From: Drosophila persimilis
Taxonomy: Eukaryota; Arthropoda; Insecta; Diptera; Drosophilidae
Length of the DNA stretch: 64,000 nucleotides
Assembly (NCBI RefSeq): GCF_003286085.1
Contig: NW_020825323.1
Location: forward strand, 358,478-422,477
Direction: 5' to 3'
Shown here: positions 42,775-52,200 of the stretch, piece after piece
Numbering within the stretch: position 1 is the stretch's first letter
Layout: the number at the start of each line of letters is the position of its first letter
Notes under the pieces: model-generated
The model's database searches: none
What the model saw: only the letters and a program-made list of their open reading frames with translations
What the model was told of the DNA's origin: nothing
Translations under genes and position numbers: made by a program

Positions 42775-45700
42775 GGCAGCATGCGCTGCTCTACTGCTCC
42801 ACCTGGCCAAGGGTGGAGCCGACATAGTACTCATTCAGGAGCCCTGGATCCTCGGAAACAGGGTCTCCGGTCTGAGTACTTCTGATTACAAGCTATATGT
42901 AGCTGAAACCACAGGTAAAACTCGTACCTGCATTCTTGCAAAAAGAGAGTTGCACTTATTTTTGCTCCCAAATTTCAGCAATGAAGACCACACCGCAGTG
43001 AGCCTCGAAGGCCAGGAGCGCTCACTGAGGATCTGCTCCGCATACATGGGGCATGAACAACCAGACCCCCCTCCACACGCGCCTCTCCGGGCTCTAATCG
43101 CAGACTGCTCGGCCAAGGACATCGGCCTAATTGTGGGGTGTGATGCCAATGCACATCACTGTCAGTGGGGAAGCACTGACACGAACGAAAGGGGTGAGTA
43201 CCTTTTCAGTTACTTACTGACCACACAGATGGTCTTATTAAACCGGGGTAGTGATCCCACCTTTATCATTAAAAACCGCAAGGAGGTCCTGGACCTCACG
43301 CTTGCCTCTCATGAGATACAGCGTAACATTGTATCCTGGAGGGTCCTGGAAGAGCACTCCTTCTCGGACCACAGGTACGTGGAAACTGTCTTCTCCTTCT
43401 CAGTGTCGAAGCCAGTCCAATTCCGGAACATCAGGCGGACAAACTGGACTCGGTATTCTGACTACCTCTGTCGTGTTCTCCCTGAGCCCCCATCTGAGGA
43501 GGAGTTCTCCACGGAGGCCACGACTCGTCTTCTTAAGATCTTTACCGACGCCTGCAATAAGGCGCTCGACAAAGCATGCCCCTCTGGCAAGAACAGAGGC
43601 CGGAAGAAACCTGAATGGTGGAATCCGAAACTGGGTGAACTCCGGAAAGCCTCCCGGAGACTCTTCAATAAAGCCAAGGCTGAAAACGTTGAGCAAAACT
43701 GGGCCGAGTACAAAGCCAGTCTGTCAACCTACAACAAAGAACTTAGAAAAGCCAAACGCGCCTCCTGGCGTAAGTTCTGCAGCGAAATCGAGAGTAACTC
43801 AGAAGCCTCACGCTTGCGCAGAGTTCTCTCGAAGACAACACCCACCCTGGGCTACTTGAAGAACACCGACCAGTCGTGGACTACGTCCAGCGAGGAGTCC
43901 CTAAATCTTCTCCTAAATACCCACTTCCCTGGCTGCGATGAAAACAGACCCAACTACCTCGCGCCTCCTTCCGTCGCCTCAAATGCCATCCTGAGACTGC
44001 TAAGCCAGGAGAACATTTCCTGGGCGATCAGAAGTTTTAAACCCTACAAGTCCGCGGGGCCAGACGGCATTTTCCCTGCCCAACTGATTCACGCGGGACA
44101 CAAAGCCATTAACTGGCTCAAAATAATCTACGAGGGAATCTTCTCCCACGGGTGCATTCCTGACACCTGGCTTCAGACCAAAGTCGTATTCATACCCAAG
44201 GCAGGCAAGCCCTCGCACACTGCCCCAAAAGATTTCAGACCCATAAGTCTATCGTCTTTTCTTCTAAAGGCGATGGAGCGGCTCCTGGGGCTGCATCTAA
44301 CGGCGTGCATTCCGTCCAGTCTGATCTCAGACTCCCAGCATGCCTATCGGAAGGGAAGATCCACCGAAACGGCCCTACACTCGATCACATCGATCATCGA
44401 AGCGTCCCTCAACTGTAAGGAGTACACCCTGGTAGCCTTCCTGGACATAGAAGGCGCCTTTAACAACATCCTTCCGACCGCCATCACGGGCGCACTGACG
44501 GATCTGGGCGTTGACTCCAGGACGGTGAGCTTGATCGATCAGATGCTACAATGCAGGACGGTTGAGGCATCACTGGGGACGTCAACGTGTACCAGATTTG
44601 TCAGCAGAGGCACACCGCAGGGCGGAGTCCTCTCGCCCCTCCTATGGAACGTGGCAGTGAACACACTGCTGCGGGAGATAGAGGGGGGTGGCTGCCGCGT
44701 GGTGGCGTACGCGGACGACGTTGCCATAGCATTCTCCGGAAAATTTCCGCAGACGTTGTGTGAGTGCATGACAAGTACTCTCACGAAAATGTCGAAATGG
44801 GCAGACAAATGCGGGTTAGGCGTCAACCCGTCTAAAACGGAACTGGTACTTTTCACTAGGAAGTACAAAGTTCCGGCACTGATTCCCCCAAGACTATGTG
44901 GGGAAACGCTAGTCTTCAGCAACAACGCCAAGTATCTTGGCCTTATCCTCGATAGAAAGCTCGATTGGAAATTGAGCATAGAGGATAGAGTAAAGAAGGC
45001 CACAGTGGCCCTCTATACTTGCAGGAAAGCCATCGGACTAAAATGGGGAATGACCCCATACATAGTTCGGTGGCTCTACACCGCCATCATACGACCAATC
45101 ATGCTCTATGGAGTGGTGGTATGGTGGCCAGCCTTGGACAAAAGGACAGGCCTCAATAAACTCAGCAGAGTTCAACGCATGGCAGAACTATGCATAACCG
45201 GCGGGCTACGCACTACTCCAGGGGAAGCCCTGGATACTGTGCTGGACCTCCTCCCGGTTGATCTCATGGGAAAGAAGGTGGCAACACTTTCCGCCCTCCG
45301 AATGAGAGAAGCCAGACTGTGGAAAGCATCCGCGGTTGGGCACTCGGGAATCCTGATGAGACTCCCGCAATTACCAGAGAGGACAGATTACTGTATCCCC
45401 AGTGATCACCTCTCGACGCCCTTCCAGGTATCAATCCCATCTAGGGAGGACTGGGAGATGGGCGAACCAGGGCCTGCTAATGCGGTCCACTTCTACACTG
45501 ATGGCTCAAAGCTAGACGGCCGCGTAGGAGGCGGAGTCTACTGCAGCGAGCTGAACATCAGTCATTGCTTCAGGCTCCCGGATCACTGTAGTGTGTTCCA
45601 AGCGGAGGTTGAAGCCATCAAGGAGGCCATTTCGATCGTCTCCAAACTACTCCTAGATACGCACTTAGTGTGCGTCTTCTCGGACAGCCAAGCAGCTATC

Positions 45701-46330
45701 AAAGCTCTAGGCTCAATATCGTCGAACTCAGCGACTGTAAATGACTGCCGTAGGTCTCTGCACGAGATCGCAGAGCAGTTAGACCTCTTCCTTATATGGG
45801 TCCCAGGCCATAGGGACATCGAGGGGAATGACGCCGCCGACGAGCTAGCCAGGCAGGGTACTACGATTCCTCTCCTATCGGAGAGGGAGCAAGTAGCGAT
45901 GCCTTTGGCTACGTGCAGGCTCCTAACGCACGAATTGTTCGAGCAAAATGCCAATAGGAGATGGCAGCAAACCGTTTCCTGTAAAGTCTCAAGATTGATA
46001 TGGCCATATCGATCGAAGAAGCGCTCAGCAGAGCTGTATAAACTCAGCAGAGCACAGTGCTCTGCAGTTACTAGAGCCATTACGGGACACTGGCAGATCG
46101 GCACTCACGCCTCTAGACTGTCAATCCCTCATAACGACTTCTGCAGGAGTTGTCGCGACGAGGAGGAGGAGGAATCGGTCCCCCACTTCTTCTGCCACTG
46201 CCCAGCCCTTGGAAATCGTCGTCTTCGTATTCTCGGGGCCGCTTTCCTCACGGACATTTCGGACCTATCCGTAATCAAACCAGGGACCTTGTCCAAATAC
46301 ATCCAAGCCACCGGATGGGACTGCCCTTAA
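42734..46330 (+). CDS. LOA ORF2: endonuclease, reverse transcriptase, RNase H (1198 codons, intact)
   Basis: The start ATG lies in the ORF1 end. APE-type endonuclease, residues 1-230: LQINLHHCKAA, LIQEPWILG, CDANAHHCQWG and SDHRYV. RT, about 430-780: KSAGPDGIFPAQLI, AYRKGRSTETALHS, FLDIEGAFNN, RGTPQGGVLSPLLW and the catalytic YADD at about 659-662. RNase H, about 915-1050: FYTDGSKLDG, FQAEVEAI, FSDSQAA and GHRDIEGNDAADELA, with all four acidic positions plus His. A C-terminal Cys-His element (CRSCRD..HFFCHC) lies near 1140-1165. No stop or frameshift was found. It would nick target DNA and reverse-transcribe its own RNA there; of all the genes in the window this is the most likely to be active. 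Confidence 0.92.
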   Translation: MSLTLLQINLHHCKAACAALLLHLAKGGADIVLIQEPWILGNRVSGLSTSDYKLYVAETTGKTRTCILAKRELHLFLLPNFSNEDHTAVSLEGQERSLRICSAYMGHEQPDPPPHAPLRALIADCSAKDIGLIVGCDANAHHCQWGSTDTNERGEYLFSYLLTTQMVLLNRGSDPTFIIKNRKEVLDLTLASHEIQRNIVSWRVLEEHSFSDHRYVETVFSFSVSKPVQFRNIRRTNWTRYSDYLCRVLPEPPSEEEFSTEATTRLLKIFTDACNKALDKACPSGKNRGRKKPEWWNPKLGELRKASRRLFNKAKAENVEQNWAEYKASLSTYNKELRKAKRASWRKFCSEIESNSEASRLRRVLSKTTPTLGYLKNTDQSWTTSSEESLNLLLNTHFPGCDENRPNYLAPPSVASNAILRLLSQENISWAIRSFKPYKSAGPDGIFPAQLIHAGHKAINWLKIIYEGIFSHGCIPDTWLQTKVVFIPKAGKPSHTAPKDFRPISLSSFLLKAMERLLGLHLTACIPSSLISDSQHAYRKGRSTETALHSITSIIEASLNCKEYTLVAFLDIEGAFNNILPTAITGALTDLGVDSRTVSLIDQMLQCRTVEASLGTSTCTRFVSRGTPQGGVLSPLLWNVAVNTLLREIEGGGCRVVAYADDVAIAFSGKFPQTLCECMTSTLTKMSKWADKCGLGVNPSKTELVLFTRKYKVPALIPPRLCGETLVFSNNAKYLGLILDRKLDWKLSIEDRVKKATVALYTCRKAIGLKWGMTPYIVRWLYTAIIRPIMLYGVVVWWPALDKRTGLNKLSRVQRMAELCITGGLRTTPGEALDTVLDLLPVDLMGKKVATLSALRMREARLWKASAVGHSGILMRLPQLPERTDYCIPSDHLSTPFQVSIPSREDWEMGEPGPANAVHFYTDGSKLDGRVGGGVYCSELNISHCFRLPDHCSVFQAEVEAIKEAISIVSKLLLDTHLVCVFSDSQAAIKALGSISSNSATVNDCRRSLHEIAEQLDLFLIWVPGHRDIEGNDAADELARQGTTIPLLSEREQVAMPLATCRLLTHELFEQNANRRWQQTVSCKVSRLIWPYRSKKRSAELYKLSRAQCSAVTRAITGHWQIGTHASRLSIPHNDFCRSCRDEEEEESVPHFFCHCPALGNRRLRILGAAFLTDISDLSVIKPGTLSKYIQATGWDCP

Positions 46331-46483
46331 CCTGCAGTAGTATGCTCTCACGGTTCGGGCAACGCGAAGGGGCACATGCCCATGCGGCAACACAACGGAC
46401 CTGTCTATAGGTCCAAGTGAGCTTGGGGGCGGGAGGCTCTTATCCCCCCCCCCTCCCGGCTACCGCTTTAACCTAACCTAACC
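46331..46483 (+). other. LOA 3' UTR with AACCT tail
   Basis: Short G/C-rich 3' UTR (GGCGGGAGGC and a C9 run near 46445) ending in CTTTAACCTAACCTAACC just before the target duplication. The terminal unit AACCT is the reverse complement of the insect telomere repeat TTAGG. Confidence 0.8.
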
Positions 46484-46494
46484 TATGTCCTTGT

Positions 46495-46860
46495 ATTCAT
46501 GGTTTCCGTAAGAAGGATATGCTGTCTGTATGCTCGCGTCCCCTAGCGCGATACCGAGATAGCAGAGAGCGGATCACTTGAGCGCGAGAGCGGTCGTCAC
46601 GAGAGCCGTCAAGCGCCCGAGAGAGGACTCAACAACTCAGTTGTCAGCCGTAGTCACAATAAGTCGTCTAATCAGTTGTCCGTCACTAAAGTCGTGAACA
46701 AGCAATTATTATTAAAAAAAAACCACCCCAGAACTATTATAAAACTTCAACTCAATATTAATAAACGTTATATTAATTAACATTTCTACATACACGTCAA
46801 AAAATGGGATCGCTGGCCCACTGTGCAGCTCACCAATTGTGTAGACGACATTAGGCCCAC
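46495..46860 (+). other. Unclassified, LTR-like sequence right of LOA
   Basis: Contains several GAGAGC/GAGAGG motifs, a poly-A tract near 46710 and AATAAACG near 46760. This resembles the R-U5 part of an insect LTR (gypsy group), but no matching partner or TG...CA boundary was identified. It continues the sequence at 40837 across the LOA insertion. Confidence 0.3.
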
Positions 46861-48104
46861 CAGGACGAGGCGTGAGCGTGTGACTTTGTTTTGATATATC
46901 ATCGCATCTCTTTAATTTGATTTTACTTTGTGTTAATCACCAGTGTTTCGTTTGTTGCCGGACTCGTGCAGGCAATTTGTTATTGTTTTTTGCCCAGTCT
47001 GCTTTTAGTTATCGCTTCTTCGGTGTGCACTGTTCTTGCGCATCAACGTTTGCATCGCCCACACTCTCTCGTGAGCAAAAGCGGGCCTGCTGCTCGCATT
47101 TTTGCTCTCACTCTCTCTCTGGATTGCCTATACTCTCCCTCTTTGTGAACTTTTCTTTTGTGTCTCTCCTTTGGTGAGTTTACTGCTCGTTTCCAGCACT
47201 TCGTTGGATCATCTGCTCTGAATTATTGCCGCTGCAGCTGATTGTCGGGCTCAATCTCCCATTTTACCTGCGCTCTCACTCTGTTCTTTTATTATTAGTG
47301 CACAGTGATTCTACTGCTGTCAATAATGGCAATCGTTTGTAGTGCAAAGAAATGTGTTATCATTTGTGTAATCATTGGTGATGAAGCTGACTGTGCGACA
47401 ATTTTGCCCACAAAAAATGTGCTGGTGGCAGAAATTTTGGCCGGCTAAATGATCTGGTCATGTCTGGCTTATCGGGAGATTGAGGCCGAAATGCGCACAA
47501 TTATGAGACAGACTCGAACTGGGTTTCTGGATGTCCGGAAACAATTTGTGGCTCTCAACGAGAAATTTCTTGCCCTTGAATCACAGTTTCTTGGGCTCAA
47601 ACTCTTGAGCGAATCGCCTAGACGGAAAATTCCGCATAATGATACCAATCTCTTGCAACCTAATCCGATTGGTACGCCTGCCTCACACCTTCATCCATCG
47701 GAAGCATTTGTTACTCCGTGTGGTCATGCCTCGCCGTTATCTGTGAATCCGCCAACGGTGGCTCCGGTGTTCTTTACACCGAGTAATGTGCTTCCTTCGA
47801 GCATCCAAGTTCCCAACATCATCAATCCCATCCTTGCAGTGTCTGCTGCCGTCACTTCTGACGTGGTGAGTGATCCTAGTGCTGGTGATGTCTTGCCAAT
47901 TCCTGCTCCAGCCGTTGCTGCCAATTCTTCTGCCCCAGGACCGAGATCTCTTTTAGGAGTGGCTACACCATCTCGATCTCGCTCGGGACTTCAACTTATA
48001 GCAGTGGTCCCTCGGAAAGAAATATTTGTTTCTCGTCTGATTCCTACAATGGAGGACGTTAAACAACATCTTTCCTCTAAACTTAACACTTCGCCTGATG
48101 ATAT
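46861..48104 (+). pseudogene. CR1-type element, 5' UTR and ORF1 part
   Basis: A pyrimidine-rich leader (46900-47320) leads to ATG at 47325 and a decayed PHD-like zinc finger (CSAKKC, then a stop), and then a 221-codon frame from 47449. That frame reads REIEAEMRTIMRQTRTGF, FLALESQFLGLKLLSESPRRK, a Pro/Ser/Thr-rich middle and KEIFVSRLIPTMEDVKQHLS. The same order is found at 61618-62640. It ends at the BEL-C insertion. The right half of the element resumes at 54794 in the RT C-terminus, so about 2.5-3 kb (rest of ORF1, endonuclease, most of RT) was deleted earlier. Confidence 0.68.
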
Positions 48105-48415
48105 TGTTGCGTGACCTTCCATCCATGGCCACAATTATTAGTTATTGATCTGAATTATGAAGTCTAGTGTAAGTTTGGCTAGGGCAAAGCGGGAGCGCAA
48201 TAAAAGCTCGCTCTCTCGCTCTTGGCGAATTCGCCCCGCTTTGCCACCGTAGGTTAGCTAGAGTAAGAGATTTGAATTGTGAAGAAAATATAGTTGTTCG
48301 CCAACCTTGAATTAGATCGAGCGTATCAATTTTTTCGCCCCGCCAAATAAATAATTTAAATTACAGCCACCCAAAGTTTTCGGTAATTGATTAGAAAAAC
48401 TCTTCTAATTTTTCA
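48105..48415 (+). repeat. BEL-C 5' LTR (311 bp)
   Basis: TGTTGCGTGA to TAATTTTTCA. It contains AATAAA at 48199-48204 between two 11-base inverted repeats, GGCAAAGCGGG (48183-48193) and CCCGCTTTGCC (48235-48245), which could fold into a hairpin presenting the poly(A) signal. It is preceded by GATAT. Confidence 0.92.
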
Positions 48416-48433
48416 TGGCGCCCCCGGGTGGAC
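48416..48433 (+). promoter_or_regulatory. BEL-C primer binding site
   Basis: TGGCGCCCCCGGGTGGAC immediately follows the LTR. The first eight bases fit the complement of a tRNA ending GGGCGCCA, as in tRNA-Lys-type sites. The rest does not fit a tRNA I can name, so the primer is uncertain. Confidence 0.55.
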
Positions 48434-49020
48434 TGTAAAGTGAATTATAGACAACAACAATAAGTGACAGTGACACAAGAAATTGCAGTATATGTACATA
48501 TGCAAACATATTCGTTGCCCGCGTCGTGTGTGTGTGCAATCGGCAATAAATTTGTAAAATATATCATCGCGTCGGTCGCGCCAACAATAATTTTTGTGCA
48601 AATTTCTGCTACCGCCGAGGGATGCCCTGCGATAAAGACAGGAAAGTAGCAGTTGGATTCAAAGATCCAAAAGAGGAGTCAGAGGTATTTGTGCAGAAAA
48701 TTGAAGGCTGAGCAAAAGACATTCAGATCTCTCTTTGAGGTCTCTTGTGCTGAAAACATTGCACATCGCCTTCAATTCTAGGCACAGACGTATGATATAC
48801 ATATAGTAGAGCTTGATTTGATGCATTTTATTAGTTATTGCATAAATATAACTAAAAACACATAAATACATACATATCGACACATACAGACATATGTGAA
48901 CCGCTATTTGGACGCAACAGTTATATGTACACACATACATCTTTCGTTTACTGCAATCACTGCTGCTTGCGTTGTATTTGTTGGGAGAATTTTCGTTGCC
49001 GCTCTTGAGCTTAACGGTGC

Positions 49021-49130
49021 GCCAAGTGACGCGCTACCCTGTATCTAACGGGTATATTGTTTTCGGCTGTTACTTGCCAAGTGACGCGCTACCCTGTATC
49101 TAAGGGGTATATTGTTTTCGGCCGTAACTT
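49021..49130 (+). repeat. 55-bp tandem duplication in the BEL-C leader
   Basis: Two copies (49021-49075, 49076-49130) of a unit beginning GCCAAGTGACGCGCTACCCT, with four or so mismatches. It lies about 160 bp upstream of the gag ATG in an otherwise non-coding 870-bp leader that also has TACATA-rich stretches (48850-48940). Confidence 0.8.
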
Positions 49131-49287
49131 GCAACTACTCTTTCCCTTGATACCTCGTGCCTCGACATTCAATTCAAATTCGTTTTCGATTATCGTCCTC
49201 GTTCAAACATATAAAAAAAAAAAAATAATAAATAAATAAATAAAAATAATACTGCTTTGTTGCGTAAAATCTTCATACACAAACATT

Positions 49288-52200
49288 ATGGCAGAAAAAA
49301 GTAAATCCACTCTTGAAGACTTAAAGATTAAGCTCAAAAGTCGAGTAAAAAGCATTCGCCGCTTAGAGGATCGATTAGATCAAGGGTCGATTCCTTTGCA
49401 ATTACCGGAATTACAATGTAGATTAGATTGTTTGAATGCTTCAATTGATAAGGCTAACCATTTGCAGGAGCAAATCGAGGACATAACAGGTGATGATGCA
49501 TATGCAGCCGAGTTGGAAGAGCTGATAATTGTCACCAAAGGAAAGATAATGCAGCTTTATGCAGCAAGCGAGACGAAGCCAGTGTCTTCTTCAGCCCCAA
49601 CTCATGCTATACTTCCGAAATTGGCATTACCCAAATTTAGTGGTAAACACTCGGAATTCAAAAATTTCATTAGCCTTTTTGAGAGACTAGTCCATAGCGA
49701 CAACAGCATACCGGTGATCGAAAAATTTAATCATTTGATTTCGTGCCTCTCTGATGAAGCATTAGGAACAATAAAGGCGTTCCAAGTCACCGAGGCAAAT
49801 TATGAAAAGGCCATGGCTGGCCTAAAACGACTATATGACAACGATTATTTGATTTTCACGAATAATATTTCCACATTGTTCAATCTGCCGAGAATGTCGC
49901 ATCAATCTGCATCATCTCTAAGAACTCTAATCGATACTGTTTCGTCGATTTACGGATAGTTACTGTCGATCGGAGATGATACAAAAATTTCGAATGCAAT
50001 GCTCATTCATCTCGTTTTAAACAGAGTCGACGCAGTGACGAAACAAAAGTGGGATAAACAGCTTACTTATGAGAAGTTGCCGCTTTGGTCCGACTTTGAG
50101 AAAGTCTTGAATCGTCGATACCAGCATCTGTCTGCTGAAGAATCGACCAAGCCAAGGCAAGACAAAGTCATGCCAAGGCAAGACAAAGTCATGCCAAGGC
50201 AAGACAAAGTCATGCCAAGCAAGCAACATAATCGCAGTTCATTTGCTTGTTCTTCCACTTCCACCAACAGTAGAACTCAGCAAACTTGTAGCTACTGCAA
50301 TTCAGGAGACCATGTAGTGTGCCCTCCATTTTCGCGTCTCTCGGTGATGAAAATGTTTGAGTTTGCTAAGTCGGCATCCCTATGCATTAATTGTCTGCGA
50401 AAAGGCCACGCTGTTGTAAAATGCAACAAATGTCGAGTGTGCAGCCGCTCACATCATACATTATTGCATCGATACACAGTGTCGGCTAATAGTCTCGCAT
50501 TGCCACCACCCCAAGAGAGTCCTTCTCCTCCATCAAATCAGAATCTACCTTCCACGTCACATGTTTTGCATGCGACAGCGTTGGACAGGGTATTTCTGGC
50601 TACGTCGATCGTAAGCGTCCGAACTAAGACCGGTGAACACATTCTGGCCAGAGCTCTGCTCGACTCTGGATCACAAACAAATTTCATTACCGAGGACCTC
50701 GCTAATCGCTTACAGATCCGTAGAGAGGTGTCCTGTATTAACTTGCTTGGAATTGGTGAATCTAATTCTCAAGTAAAGGATAAAATACACACAGTGGTGA
50801 AGTCGCGAATAAATGGTAGTGAGTTCTCCTTTGATTTTTGGATCCTGAAATCAATTTCAGGTTATCACCCTGACCAGTCAGTGAATGTGACTGACTGGCG
50901 AATACCAGAGAACCTACCACTGGCAGACCCTTATTTCTACAAGCCACAAAGAATAGATATGCTAATTGGAGCAGAATCGTTCTTTGAATTATTAGCTGTT
51001 GGTCAAATTAAACAAGGTCCTGACTTTCCAACTCTTCAGAAAACCCTTCTTGGTTGGGTTGTGTCGGGAAAATATGTTTCCAGGAGTTCTGCTCCTCAAA
51101 TTACAAACAGTTTGAGTTGCAGTGAAGAGCTGCTAGTATCCATCGATAGGACCTTGAAAATGTTTTGGTCACTGGAAGAAATGCCATCTACCAAGAAAAT
51201 TGAAACACCTGAGCACAAGCTATGTGAAGAACACTATCGTAAGACGACTCAGGTACTATCATCAGGTCGGTTCGAAGTAAGGCTCCCGTTTAAATCAGAT
51301 CCAAATTGTTTAGGCAACTCCTTTGAGGTTGCGAAACAGCGGTTTTTGTCGCTTGAAAGACGATTGCATCATGACCCTGAGTTGAAGAAAATGTACTTGG
51401 AATTCATGGAAGGGTACCTCTCCTTAGGTCATATGTCTCCTACTGACAATACGATTCCTTCTACTCCACACTACGTAATCCCTCTTCAGTGTGTTCTGAG
51501 GCCCCAAAGTACGTCTACCAAGCTCCGAGTCGTGTTCGATGCTTCGTCCAAGACGTCCTCACAGGTGGCCTTAAATGATATTCTGATGGTGGGACCTACC
51601 ATTCAAGAGGAATTATACTCGACACTGCTCCGTTTCCGTCTGCACAGGTTTGCCCTGACTGCTGATGTTAAAAAGATGTATCGCCAAGTGATGGTGAACG
51701 AAGCGGATCGGCAGTTTCAGCTCATAGTGTGGAGAAGAGACCCTTCTGAATCCTTGAGATTATACAAGCTCAACACTGTAACCTATGGGACTGGACCAGC
51801 CCCATTCTTAGCTATCCGGTGTTTGAAAAGGTTGAGTGAGTCTGCGAAGCTCTCATTCCCTAGAGCTGCTAACGTTATTGGGTCCGACTTTTACGTCGAT
51901 GACTTGTTGACTGGTGCTGCATGCGTAGAGGAGCTAAGGGCAATTAAGTCCGAAGTGTCTCAGGTTCTTCAGACCACAGGGTTTGAGTTGACTAAGTGGT
52001 TTTCAAACTCACCCGAGATCACCGCATCTGAGAGCACAGCCAAACCCATAACAATCTCGGATTCAGAGTCGACAAAGGCGTTAGGAATCTCATGGTTACC
52101 TACTGACGATGCCTTTAAGTTCAAAATTGACAATTCAGTTATGGGTCTCCGAGCGACAAAACGGAACATACTATCGGTGACATCAAAGTTGTTTGACCCC

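Larger units (their letters stand above)
40849..46483 (+). mobile_element. Full-length LOA-clade non-LTR retrotransposon
   Basis: About 5.6 kb from TGGCCGTCAG to an AACCTAACCTAACC tail, flanked by a perfect 11-bp duplication. It has two overlapping ORFs, the second with endonuclease, RT and RNase H, a combination typical of the LOA clade (Bilbo, TRIM, LOA, baggins). The full length and exact flanking repeats point to a recent, complete insertion. A closer match to TRIM or Bilbo of the obscura group is likely but was not tested. Confidence 0.88.

Noticed and set aside
47060-47320. CTCTCTCT-rich tracts considered as a regulatory GAGA array or satellite.
   Set aside because: Both CR1 leaders have similar tracts, so they are more simply part of the element's 5' UTR.
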